From Rhytidiadelphus loreus (lineage: Eukaryota > Streptophyta > Bryopsida > Hypnales > Hylocomiaceae): DNA of 64,000 bases. Position 1 is the first letter of the stretch; each line of letters starts with the position of its first letter. This document shows, piece by piece, positions 1 to 11,429 of the stretch. The position numbers and the translations under genes are program-made. The notes under the pieces were generated by a model that searched no databases, was not told the DNA's origin, and saw only the letters and a program-made list of their open reading frames with translations. The stretch covers positions 27,632,760 through 27,696,759 of the forward strand of contig OX344762.1 of NCBI GenBank assembly GCA_947034895.1. The letters are read 5' to 3'.

Positions 1-1284
1 TCTCTAAAGTTTGTCCATAACTTTTAGGAAGAATGTAAAAGCCTAGAACAGATTTTAGGAGATAAAACTTTGTGTGATTTTCAAACCTTTCTCAGTCAAA
101 AGTTTTTGGAAAAAAGATATTCTACTATGTTAAAATCAGGTTTGAAAATCTACTTTTTTGCATTTTACTTTGGATGGCTTGTCCCACTTCGGATGGCAAA
201 TTGCAAATGCCCATTTTTTCACATTTGTCCACCCTGACCAATAGCTAACTATTCGTCTAGTTGTCCGATAGTTGACTACTTGCTTGTCTGCACAATTGTT
301 TGTTTATATGTTGTCATGTTATACATACGTACATAGTATAAAAAAATATTTATTATACATTATTCGTGTAGCTTTAAAGTAACGCCTTCTTGTGGAGGTG
401 TAAGTCATATGTATAAGAAGGGGAATCCATATGAGAGCTGCATCAAATTGAGATATTGTCATTTGTTTTCCGCTTTAGATTTAGAATGTCGAATTAGAGG
501 GGGGGGGTTGAGTCTTAAGATGAAAAGCCTCAACCGGAAGCTGAATTTGAACTTTCATTGTCGCAACTGCCTGATGGGTCGTTTCTGCTATGGGACTTGC
601 CTTCGCCATTTGTGAGTCCACAAGATGAAGCTGGGCCTTCTCGACCGCCAAAGCAGCCTCGTATTGAGCAGCAATGGCACGGGAACCTTTAGCGGGATAC
701 TCGTGCATTGGTAATCTTGTTACAAGTTGGACGTATTGAACTTGGTAGTCGTGAAGTGACATTTGAAGGGTGTTTTGAGGGTCTAAACGACGACCAATAC
801 TATTGTATGGTCAAGCCGATCAAGGGAAGTCATGGCTACCAACGATGGTTAGAGGGGCCGATCAATCCCCTAAACGAAGGCGGATCGTATTGAATTTGTC
901 GTTGCGACTATCAAACGCATTCTCAAAATTTTGCAGATGGAGTGAAGTTTGTCTTGAAATTTTAGTTTTTTACCTCTAATAAGCATGGGTTTGATGTTAG
1001 TGCTTATATCCATGTTTGGAGTATTTTTTAGAAATGATTTGTATGATTATAGTTGTGAAAAGAAAATATGGATGTAGTTTGCCTTCTAGATGGACTTTGA
1101 AGTGATTTTTCTTCTTAGTCAAAGATAAAGAAATAGTTGTGAAACCGAATATGAAGGTCAATAGTTTCAATTTAGCCTTACTATAGGAGCAAGTTAAGGG
1201 CTGATGTCCACTTGCTTATGTGGTGGAGAGTTGTTGATAAGGTAGAGGAAAAGGTAGACACTATTCATCTTCTCTCTCGTTGTA
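1..1284. other. AT-rich intergenic DNA, no gene recognised
   Basis: No conserved protein or RNA gene is recognisable. A 93-codon open frame on the minus strand (481-762) resembles nothing I can name and has no visible intron or gene context. Short motifs of the type TTGTCCGATAG and CCAATAGCTA near 235-290 resemble the motif-rich stretch at 4.4-6.5 kb. Confidence 0.5.
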
Positions 1285-1440
1285 GTTTGGTAAGATCCAA
1301 ATGTTTGGAGGTCTATTGTGTGTAGAGTTTTACAAAATTTAGAATGAAAATTGGTAGAGTTTGGTAAGATCCAAATGTTTGGAGGTCTATTGTGTGTGGA
1401 GTTTTACAAAATTTAGAATGAAAATTGGTGGAGTTTGGTA
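1285..1440. repeat. 74-bp tandem repeat, about 2.1 copies
   Basis: Two nearly identical 74-bp units start at 1285 and 1359 (GTTTGGTAAGATCC...), and a third begins at 1433 and stops after about 8 bases. The two full units differ only at about two G/A positions, so the duplication is recent. Confidence 0.9.
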
Positions 1441-1513
1441 TGTTGTTGTTGTCTTTCCAAAACATCTTTTTTTTCTTGAATTGAAGTTGTGAGTTGAGAT
1501 TTGTGCTAGTTTG

Positions 1514-1850
1514 AGTGGAGGAAGGTCTACTGCCTCCCAATTGAAGGGGCAGAGACTTCGACCAACCATAAAAGACGGATAGGTCTTTAGTTTGAAATGA
1601 AATTTAGAGAAGATGTAGGAAATTTATGAGCTTTCTATGAAGCTATCATGCGATGTATTTGGAGCATTTATGAGTGAATTGTGAGTTTGAAAGTGAAGGA
1701 GGGTCTGCTGCCCTCAAACTTTGAAGCCGAAACTTTGAGTGGCTATAAAAGATAGACAAAGTGTTGATTTGAGATGAGTTTTGTAGGAGGAGTAGAGATT
1801 TGTGTAAGCTTTTCAAAAAGCTATTATACATCTTATTTGAGTTTGTAGAG
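1514..1850. repeat. Diverged direct duplication with TATAAAAGA-like motif
   Basis: A segment around 1514-1660 is repeated in diverged form around 1693-1845. Both contain a GGAGG..GGTCT.CTGCC block, then an ATAAAAGA motif (about 1567 and 1745), then GAGATTTGTG or its equivalent and an AGCT-rich end. The layout could be a decayed promoter or LTR fragment, but no tRNA primer site or polypurine tract was found. Confidence 0.5.
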
Positions 1851-1929
1851 CATCAAGCCAAAGTTCAATCAAAGAAAAAGAGTTGGAGTTGAAAGAGATT
1901 TGAAGAGAGTTTGAAGAGATTTGAATAAC

Positions 1930-2028
1930 TTGAATTACTCTTTCTTTGTATACATTATTGCTACATTAGGATCCAATGCTAGAAGCATCCTATGTAGCAA
2001 TAATCTATACAAAGAAAGAGTAATTCAA
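1930..2028. repeat. Near-perfect foldback, arms about 42 bp
   Basis: The left arm (1930-1972) and right arm (1987-2028) are almost exact reverse complements and would form one long hairpin with a loop of about 14 nt. Such foldbacks are typical of small MITE-like elements or microRNA-like hairpins. No mature small RNA can be inferred from sequence alone. Confidence 0.9.
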
Positions 2029-3465
2029 ATTATTTTTTTACACATTTAAATATGCACTCTAAATGCTAAATCCTAAACCCTAAACTTTGAATTTTACATT
2101 AGTTACCAAAAACATTGGTGTAATGTGCACCATTTTTTTGACATTTTCAAACTCCGTTTGGTATAATGTGCACTTTTTTTACTTTTAATTCCCTTTAAAT
2201 GTGATTATCATGATATACTACACATTAATACATGTACATATGTAGACCTCATAGACTTATTCTTATATGTTTTCAACGTATTCTTAACTTTTTCTTCATT
2301 AATTATGATGTGCTAATTTACAAATGTGGAACATACAATTATAACTTGAAGTAGTTCTATAAGTTATGTTGTAAAATGCATTAATAGTTTGAAATAACAA
2401 GGTATACATAGTACAAATAATTATATTATTGTATTATTGTATTAGAAGATGCTATAAAAAATATTTTAAGCACTTTAATGTAATTTAATGTAGTTCAAGA
2501 TTAAATATTGCATTCATACAACAAAAATGTAATTGAAATTATTTTGATATTTTTCTACACCTTTATATTTATATCTACATCTTAAATTGTAAATTTTCAA
2601 CGATATATCTCATACAAAAAATATTGGTGCTTACGTAGTGAAAAATATGATTGATCTTCAAATATGATGATGACAATTATGAATCTCATTTATGTATGTT
2701 TGTAATGTACTTCTACATCAAAAATGATATCTTCTATTCATCTTGTTGTAAATGTAAAACATGCAATTGTGATTTAATAATTTGTATTATTAGTATATTA
2801 ATTGGAACATCTTCAAAGAATTTGGAATCATTTATATATATGTTTTGTGTTTTTATGTAGATTGAATCTATTATTTTTAAAATTGCTAAAAATACAAATT
2901 TGAAAAAAATTCTCCAAACCCAATTTGTTTGTGTAAAATATAGACTAGAAATGTCTAAAAAAATGTTTTTTTTTCCATCTCTACTATTTTTTTCATTGGA
3001 AAAACATTGTGTTTGCTCCCTTTTTCTATTAGACTACATTTCCTAAATAATTTTCTTAAATATTTCTCACATTTAAATTTTGAAAATCAGATAATGCAAC
3101 AAATATATAAATTTTTAATCCTATTAGATCTTAGTTTGCAAAATATTCAAATTTGTTTCAATAGTAAGGATTTTACTTGGAAAACAAACCTAAGGAATCC
3201 CTTAGTAGTGGTTCTTTAATTCTTTCGTTTTGTATCTAAGGTCACTTTTATGTAGAATTATCACTCAGTTTTATAAATAATTGTATAAAAATTCATTATT
3301 AGTGCATTTGTGTAGTGTAAATGTATTCACTGGCCTAATCTATATATATAACAGTCTATTATCCATGAAAAATATCTATAGACCTACTGTCACCGTCTTG
3401 TTCTAGAATTTTTATGTCAAATAGTCATAGGTGTGTCAAATATTTTTGGCTCTTGTTCTATGGAC
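2029..3465. other. AT-rich non-coding stretch
   Basis: Only short open frames occur. A plant telomere-like motif (CCTAAACCCTAAAC) lies at about 2072-2085. No gene or clear element boundary is visible. Confidence 0.6.
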
Positions 3466-3469
3466 TTAA

Positions 3470-4384
3470 CCCCTAAAGTCCCAAGGCCATTTTTCTGTCA
3501 AAAACCACTCAAAACTGCCATTTCTATCGCGTTTGTCCGAAAAAAAATACTTTTTTGAGAATTGAACAATAGGATCATTTACTTTACTTGTTTGAGATTA
3601 CGTGGTAAAAATTCATGAAGTTTGACCGTACAAATTGAGAGATATGAGCATTCAAAGTTGAAAAAACAAATATTTTTGAACACTAGACTGCAATTTTAGA
3701 TGACTTTGATCTCTATTTGTGGAAAAAATTTGCACTAAGGAATTTTAATTTAAAATTTATTGTATTGAAAAATTGAGTTGGGAGTCTAGGAAAAAAATTT
3801 CAAAAAATAACCACTTGATTTTCATACTTCAAAAAATTGTCAAGTAGAAGTAGGTCCAAGATTGAAAGAAAAACTAAATTGTTAATAGCTCTTAGATGGG
3901 ATTGAAATACAATAATCCCAACGGTGAGATTGTTCTAGCAAGCAAACTTAACCTTTAAAAAAATAAATAAAAATTGAAAATTTTGAAAATTGCATTCTGA
4001 AATGAATTCTATAAGTTATTTTTTCAAAAAGATGCTTAGATTGCCCAAAAAATAAGATTGTTCATAACTTTCACATCACTAATCAAAATGGAATGAATTA
4101 AAGCTTCAGATGTAGACAACATTGTAATCTTTGAGAAAAAAAAAAATTAATTTATTTTGAATTTTTGCAATATTTTTTGTGCTGCCCACCGAGTTCAGTT
4201 CTAGGCTTTTTGAGGTATAACTTTTGCTTCTGGGCATTGATTGAAATAAAAATTATATTCCCACAAAGCTTATCAGCTTTTCTATATTCAAAAGAAGTTT
4301 CAAAAAATTAAAGTAAAATTTCAGCCCATAGGAATTTGCCCAAATTCCAAATTGTCCCCCAAGGGGACAATGGGACTTTAGGAA
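3470..4384. mobile_element. TTAA-flanked non-autonomous element (piggyBac-like ends), 915 bp
   Basis: The segment is flanked by TTAA at 3466-3469 and 4385-4388. Its left end reads CCCCTAAAGTCCCAAGG; the reverse complement of its right end reads TTCCTAAAGTCCCATTG, giving imperfect terminal inverted repeats. The interior (CTGTCAAAAACCACTCAAAA, then AT-rich) is homologous to 57295-58217, 43326-44225 and the reverse of 47585-48478. TTAA target duplication and CCC-starting termini are features of the piggyBac superfamily, so that assignment is inference. No transposase is encoded. Confidence 0.7.
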
Positions 4385-4388
4385 TTAA

Positions 4389-6500
4389 TCAATACCACCG
4401 TACATATTTGCACACATTCATACATTCACAAATTATTTAATTACCTCTTTTTTTATTAATGAAATGTCCATTGGTCACAATGGCTATATTACTGGCCTTA
4501 TTACAAAAATGTAAGATGTAAATATCACAATCCGTAATGTCAATTGGTCTTAGTATTGTATGCAAAGTATGCAAAGGTAAAAGTTGAATCCTTTAACTCA
4601 AGTCAAATAGTCATTTCGATTCTTCTTTCAAGCTCTACAGCTTATGATATGTCAATTGGACCAAGTCCCACATTCACATTTACAACCTAATAAACTTCTA
4701 ATTATTCCTTTGTTCAATAGTCTTTTGTCAATTGGTCTCTCTGTGCACAACTGATTTCTTTATCTCCAACAAGTGGTCAATTTGTCTAAGTTCCCACATA
4801 AGATAAGAGCATAAGCCACACAAAGATCATATCCATGACAAGTTGTCAAATTGGCCAATTTCCCACATCAAACCACAACAAGAAGTACACAAATTTTTTA
4901 TTCTTTAATATAAGAATGCACTCCTTTTACCTATACTTGTCGATCTCACACAACTTGTCAATCAGTCATTTCAATTTAAACACAATTACTTGACCATTAG
5001 TCTTACTTTAATCACGTTATAATCGTAAGACCTTTTATCATAAATTTCCACAGACAATTTGACTACAACGACACCCAAGCATCCATTCAATCAATTAGAC
5101 ATTCACAACATTACTCATAAATCAAGCAACTTGACATTCATTCACCATTAACTTATTCTGTCTAATGGACCAATATAACCAGATTGAAATGCTCATTCAT
5201 TGAATTTCACAAACATACGGTGACAATTTAACAAATAATATCACCAAGACCTGTATTTAATGACTAATGGTTCCAAAAACTAAATTTAAAAATCATAGTC
5301 AAGGTGCAACATATCCACTTCACCTCCACAGACTACTCAACTTCTAACTCCAAACTTTACATATATATCTGCATTAAGAAGCCTCAATGCTATCTTAGCA
5401 AAGACTAATTGACCTCAATTATAATGAAGTGTATTCAATTTCAAACAACTTGGCTAATAGACTCTTAACCAAAATTACACATGATCAATCACCAGCATCT
5501 TAAAGAAACTCGAGATTTGTTCAATAGACTCAAATGATCAAAGAGTTTAAATTATTACAGATACAGGTCATTACCAATTGCTAGCTAATTGACCTTATCA
5601 TAGATTTTGCTAATCACTGGCTACAGTTTATTTGACATATTTAGCACCACTCCCTGGCTACTACCAATAATAAATTCTTGTCTAATTGATCCAAACATAG
5701 CATAAATCAATCACTGTCTCACTTATATGCTAGTTGAATAAATGAGTTCTAGATGATTTGTCATTTGCAAGAATTAATTAAATAGTCAGCCAATCACTGG
5801 CTTAGATTTAGTTTATAAACTCAATCCCAAGGATAGAAAAACTTAATAGGCATAGAAGTAAACTTCTAACAATTTGACCTCTACCTAGATCACAAGAATT
5901 TGATTTCGACACAAATTTGATCCAGTTAGTTCACTTATCGTCTATTAGTCTTTCTACTAAAACTGTGCCAATCTCTGGCTAATTATTTAAAACAATAAGA
6001 ATATCAGTCACTGACTATAATTTGTCACATGGCAGATAAAAACCACAAAGTCAATCCTTGGCTAATTTACACAAAAACACAAACACTCACACAAATACAA
6101 ACACAAGCACTCACACAAATACAAACACAAGCACTCACACAATCTTCACAAGGAACATAACCGCTCCAAACATCACCACGTCTAATTGTCCAGCTATCTA
6201 CTCTCTACTAATTGACTTGCAAAAAAAATAAACAGTAATGCCAATCTTTGGCTAACTCATAGACAAGAACAAAAATAAAACCAATCACTAGCTTACATAA
6301 ACTTTATACAAATAGACAAAATTGCACTAAAATCTTGAAGGAATGCACAAGTACAAAATCAACAATGCAATCACTGCAAGCCTGAGAGAGAGAAAACTGC
6401 AAGTCAATTAGTCTTTGTACTTCTTCTTGGCTGTAACTAACCAGAACCTAACCGCATTGTCTATTAGTCATTTCAATATCTACTGGTCTATTTGTCCCGA
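4389..6500. repeat. Region dense in GTCAATTGGTC / CAATCACTGGCTAA motifs
   Basis: Over about 2.1 kb, short related motifs recur at irregular spacing. In the first half they are of the TGTCAATTGGTC type (about 4540, 4650, 4725). From about 5.5 to 6.3 kb they are of the CCAATCACTGGCTA type (about 5610, 5785, 5970, 6240, 6285). No open frame of note exists. It may be a decayed satellite or a subterminal-repeat region of a large transposon. Confidence 0.55.
6081..6143. repeat. 24-bp tandem repeat, about 2.6 copies
   Basis: Units of AAGCACTCACACAAATACAA-type sequence repeat at 6081, 6105 and 6129 with almost no variation. Confidence 0.9.
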
Positions 6501-7119
6501 TTCATACTTTACTTTGATTCCTAATTAACTTTAATTTGTCAAATTGTTTCTTTCTTCAAAAAGTTGAAAAAAAAATCAAAAAGTCTATATACAGTTTCAC
6601 CCTACCAAGAATTTGCCATTGAAAATTTGAAGAGGACTCATTGTGTCCACTTGGTACTTGAGAGGTTAATGATTACAAGTAGGTTTCATCTCCAAAAATG
6701 ATTTTTCAAACTTCCCCCCAAAATTTCAATACTACTATCAATATCAATTAATAAGATCCAAAAAATTAGTATAAATAGAAATCAATTATAAGTGTATGCC
6801 ACAAACTCATAGCCAAAGAATTGTGGTAAAAATAAGAAGTAATGCATGTCCAAAAGATTTTATAGAAAATTACATAATCTAAAACCTTGGATTTTACAAT
6901 ACCAATTGAATTGAAAAAGAAAAAAATATACGGTCAAACTTTAGTAATATAAAACTAATCAAGCATATTAAAGCTCTAACAATAAAATTGCAAGCAAAAC
7001 TCTTGTCTAACTAAATAATGACCAACTTGATTTTTTAAAGTGAAGATAAGGGATCCAAGAGTGCTGAAGATTACAAAAATTAAAGTAATAGTTTGTACCA
7101 AATATTAAGAAAAGTTCCA

Positions 7120-7700
7120 CTTTTGGAGTTTTTGTCCAAATCAATTGCATGATATACCATTAGAGAGCTCTCAACAACATCTTTCTAATGATATATTATG
7201 AACCACACAAAAACAGACAGTAAGGGTGTCCGATCGGATAGCTAGGTGGACTCCAATCTTTAGAGAAGTCCTACCGTTGAAGTTCTTGTCTGAATCGGAC
7301 TCATAAGATACGATACCTTTCCAATGATATATTATGAGACACACGAAAATGAATGGATGGGACGTCTAATTGGCTAGCAAGGCGGACTTCATTCTTTGAA
7401 GAAGTCCCATTGTCAGAGTTTTTGTCCAATTTGGACGCATAATATACTGTTGAAAAGCTCTTGACGATACCTATCCAATGATATATTATGAGGCACACAA
7501 AAATGAACAAACAGAGCGTCCGATTGGTCTTAGCGTCTGATTAGGCGGCTAGGCAGATTCTTATCTTTGGAGAAGTCCCATAGTTGGAGTTTTTGTCCAA
7601 ATTGGATGCATGATATACCGTTGGAAAGCTCTCAAGAATATCTTTTCAAAGATATATTATGAAGCACACGAAAGCGGACAAGGCGTCAAACGATAGTGGA
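7120..7700. repeat. Diverged tandem array, 4 units of about 135-170 bp
   Basis: Four units start near 7127, 7279, 7414 and 7582. Each has GAGTTTTTGTCCAAATTGGA near its start, an AATGATATATTATGA block in its middle, CACACGAAAATG, then GCGTCCGATTGG and GAGAAGTCCCAT at its end. The units differ by point changes and small indels, so the array is old. It does not encode a repeated peptide in an open frame. Confidence 0.85.
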
Positions 7701-8025
7701 CGATGGTGTGGACAAGTTGTTGGATCGGACTCTTTGAATGCGCGAGATTGATAGGCCATCGGATTGGACAGTCCGTTCGATTGGATGCTGCAGATGGGCC
7801 GAACAGTTAGGCTGGGCAGACGTTAGAGATGTGTGCAATGTACTGCCCCCTTTAATTTTTGGGACACTGAATGTCATAGGATGTCTACGGGTGTGTAGAT
7901 GCAAGACGTCCAAATGTGGGTCCTAACGTCCGAATGTCCTGTCAACCCTGTGCAGAGGCACCTATACATCCTCTGGAAGCATTCCACCACTTACATTTTT
8001 TGGTCCAAATTCTTGGCAAGGAAGT

Positions 8026-8256
8026 CACTACAAGAGAAAGATATGTTTTAAGTATAGTCCTAGAGATAACATTTCAAGTAATGACCTTTTTAGGAGATTT
8101 TCAGTAAGAATTTACAAGATATTTGTGTCTTTCTAGTAAATTTTATTAGAAAGACACAAATATCTTGTAAATTCTTACTGAAAATCTCCTAAAAAGGTCA
8201 TTACTTAAAATGTTATCTCTAAGACTATACTTAAAACACCCCTTTCTCTTGGAGTG
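8026..8256. mobile_element. CACTA-type MITE with long inverted repeat, AGT target duplication
   Basis: The element starts CACTACAAGAGAAAG, and the reverse complement of its right end starts CACTCCAAGAGAAAG. It is bracketed by AGT at 8023-8025 and 8257-8259, the 3-bp duplication expected of CACTA transposons. Almost the whole 231 bp folds on itself (left arm to about 8136, right arm from about 8143). No coding capacity. Confidence 0.85.
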
Positions 8257-9002
8257 AGTGTCTCAAGGTGATTGCAAGAAAGACCAAACGATTTTGGTAG
8301 CATTCTGCCAAAACTACGATTTGTTGCGCTCAACACTATGAATACTATAATACTACAAAATGGAACAATGTTAGCCGTTGATTTGAAAAATCGACAGCTA
8401 ATAGTACTTTTGACTATTTATAAGTACTGAAACAATACTATTTGGAAAAAAAAGACAGTTTGTCACAGAAAATAGATAAAATTAAGTATAAATTAATAAT
8501 AATTAAAAAATCATAAACAACAAAAAAATAAAAATTGACCATTTGTAAAGACTTAATAGTTATCACATTTCACCAAAAACTAGAAGTTGAAACCATCGTG
8601 AATGTTTAGAGCGCTACTTGCAAGGGCCCTCCTATTTGGACATATTTCAAGGACAAAAAATTGTTTTTTTTTAATTCCCTTTTGTGGGCACATGCTCGTC
8701 TAGTGTGGAAATAATCCACAAATAATTCAAGTAAATATCATAATTTTTGGACGCTCCATAGTACTAAAAATCCCTAAACTGAAAGTGTGACAAATTAGCT
8801 AAATTGACATTTAATTATAAATTTTTTTTCAATTTTTTTGAAAAATGAAAAATCTCATGATTTTTGAATTAGCCATCTTAAATAAAAATTTCAAGTCCTT
8901 CAGCTTCATTTTCCGAAAGTTACTGCTGATGGCAACTTTATTACTTCAATTGTGATGGAAAATAGGACCAGTCTTTCTTGCAATCACCCCTCACCCGTCA
9001 CT
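8252..9002. repeat. Segment bounded by about 38-bp inverted repeats
   Basis: The left end (8252-8290) and the reverse complement of the right end (about 8964-9002) share GAGTGA, then GGTGATTGCAAGAAAGAC exactly. The 750-bp interior is AT-rich and non-coding. It looks like a non-autonomous DNA element abutting the CACTA MITE, but I found no convincing target duplication. Confidence 0.6.
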
Positions 9003-9009
9003 CAAATGC

Positions 9010-9690
9010 TTTCTTGAAATGGGACCTCATTGGGATCCACCTTCTGTTGTTGCACACTATCCACAACACTATTCAGTGGAGAATCTTCTTGTTGTCAATT
9101 ATTGAATTGCCTCAAAAGACTCCACTTTCATAAAACTGGGGAGGTTCGTCTGCTTGGGCAAATTGGTGGCAACACCCATCTATATAGTTTGGCCAATTTG
9201 GGACTTTGGTGAAGGGCGACAATTAGTTTGCTTGTGGTCACCTTCCTTTCTCGACCTCCACACGCTGCAAGCCCACTCCGCACCTTGTGAGTTTCAAGAA
9301 CCCTCTTTTGCGTGTGGTCTTGACGAATCTAAGGAAGCTCCACCTTTGCATGTTGCTGAATCCCGGAAAGCTCCAACAATGTTGTTGTCGAAGACTCTAT
9401 TGCGGGATGCACTTGCAAGGCTAGAATCGCTACATCCATTCTACGGATGCTTTCAAATCCACCTGCGCATTCTTTGCTTTTGAAATGCGCTCGGGCCACT
9501 TGCTTGCGAATCTTCGTACGCTCTGTTGGTGACTGGCTTTGCAACTGACTTTGTGCCATGTCGCAAGCTTCAAACTTCATTATGATTGTTAAGTCACAAT
9601 TTCTCCTGGACAATTGCGGAGATTGCTAATGAGAACCTTTAATCTTTACCTTCTTCAACCTATCTCGTCCACTCCAACAAGTGAGAAATG
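9010..9690. other. GC-richer stretch, no gene recognised
   Basis: Base composition rises compared with the neighbours, and open frames of about 95-109 codons exist on both strands (9154-9483 plus, 9329-9613 minus). Neither resembles a known protein. It could be a fragment of a decayed gene or retroelement. Confidence 0.35.
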
Positions 9691-9701
9691 TGTCTCTCAA
9701 T

Positions 9702-10256
9702 GGGGTCACTTAGAGTGTCCATTAAAAACCATGTGTGAGCAAAACTTTAGCCCTTCTATATACTTTTTGAATTTTAAATAAAACAAAATTAAAAAAATAT
9801 GAATAGATTTTCCTACTTTGAAAGTTTATGTTTTGAATTATTGATATTTTTATTTGTTAATAATAATTAGTTACAAATTTTTGAAGTAAAAAGATACATG
9901 GTAGAACAAAAAAATAACTTTTACACCCCTATATTATATAAGAAAAAATTGTCTAAAAAATGAAAAAAAAAATTCTAAAAATAACTCTCTGTTGAAAGCT
10001 CATTTTGAGTTGAATATTGACTCAATGGTCATCTAAATGTGTTCTCTATAATTATTTGAGTTGAAAAACATGTCATTTTAGTTCATTTTCAACATCTTCT
10101 AGAAATCATTTTATATTTTATTTGAGTTGGAAATTTTGGCAATAGAAACCTATAGTCATTATTAAACAATGGTCAAAATTTTAGATTGAAATTATAGTTT
10201 ATTAGAAACCATTTGTTCACACATGGTTTGTTGTAGTAGAACTAAGTGCACCCCCC
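9702..10256. mobile_element. 555-bp TIR element, reverse of the copy at 55959-56515
   Basis: The left end reads GGGGTCACTTAGAGTGTCC, and the right end read inwards gives GGGGGGTGCACTTAGTTC. The whole segment matches 55959-56515 in opposite orientation, including the internal ATGAATAGATT and TCAACTCAAATAA-type blocks. A 66-bp end fragment is also at 24192-24257. No coding capacity. Confidence 0.75.
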
Positions 10257-11110
10257 AAGATGTGTCTATAGTACAAATACCTTCAAGTCCTATTTGTTGC
10301 AATAAAATGCAATTGTTGCCTATACTTGGAATCTTCTTTGTCTAACAAGTACCACTGATGGAGGCAATTCACCACAGATTGTGCCTTAGCCCAGTTGAAA
10401 AGCAAATCCTGGATGCTTTGTACTTCCTCAATGAATGCCCTCCCTATCCACAAAGAAGTTGCCATTTTAAGTGGAAGAATACAATATCCAGATGACCTCT
10501 TATACAAACATTTGATCAAGTAACGAAAGTGATGCCTCCACTTTTAAAGCAAATCTAAACAACAAAGTGGTGTTCCCATGATGCAATGGCCAAGCATTCT
10601 AGTGAATGATGAATCCCAACACTATGCCCACTACTAGAAGTGATGAAGATCACAGGAAGACAATGAAGACCACAAATTGCTTTCTAATCCATGCAAAGAC
10701 TCATGAGTAATGCAAGGACTTGCTGTAATACCATTCTACTAAACTAAGAGATCATCGCAATTTGAACTTGATTTGGCCCTTCAAAAACGAATCTAAAACA
10801 CTTGGGACCCAATAGTATGCCACAAGCTTCTCCTGGTTTCTTTAGAAAATCGTTTCAACCAAACTACAAGGTGCATTCAATCTAGGCACCCCCACTTCAA
10901 CCCTACTGTAATTTTGTATTAGCTATTAGGATCTTGCATTTGAGCACTATGCCGCCTACCTCATTCGAAATTCAAACCACTCAATCGACCACATTAACAA
11001 AGTATACAACGTGTTTTTCAATTCTCAGTGGATGGATTTTGTCCCTGTAGGCAATAAAGGGCTAAAGTAAAGATGAAGAGCTAGTCATTGTCATCATAGC
11101 AGGGTCTTTC
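10257..11110. other. Non-coding stretch, no gene recognised
   Basis: One 78-codon minus-strand frame (10283-10519) is the longest and matches no family I recognise. Composition is moderate and the region may derive from a decayed retroelement, but no diagnostic motif is present. Confidence 0.4.
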
Positions 11111-11112
11111 TA

Positions 11113-11410
11113 TGCACTAATTGAATGCCCCGTCCTTGTCCCTGCTTCAAATTAGGTGAGCTATAGCTTTTTGGAAAGCTAACTTAAAAGCATATTATCC
11201 CTCCAAAATTCAGCTCCGTCTGCCTTGCCAATGTTTTGTAAGCACTCGTCAAACTTGACAGTCTTCAATTGCACTAGTAGCAGACTTTTGTGCACTAATT
11301 TGGCTGGCCCGTCCTTGTCCTTGCTCCAAATTAGGCGAGCTATAGCTTTTCAGAAAGTTAACTTTGAAGCCATCAGACCTTCAATATTTGGCTCCATCCA
11401 ATTCTTCATG
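11113..11410. repeat. Direct duplication of about 120 bp
   Basis: A block beginning TGCACTAATT, with CCCGTCCTTGTCC, AAATTAGG.GAGCTATAGC and GAAAG.TAACTT in order, occurs at about 11113-11231 and again at about 11289-11410, roughly 157 bp apart. Confidence 0.7.
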
Positions 11411-11429
11411 TTCACTTGTTGAAGTTGGT

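Noticed and set aside
481..762. 93-codon minus-strand open frame as a gene
   Set aside because: No recognisable domain, no splice context and AT-rich surroundings; not distinguishable from chance.
9154..9613. Overlapping 94-109-codon frames on both strands as genes
   Set aside because: Neither frame shows a known motif, and overlapping frames on opposite strands are common in GC-richer DNA.
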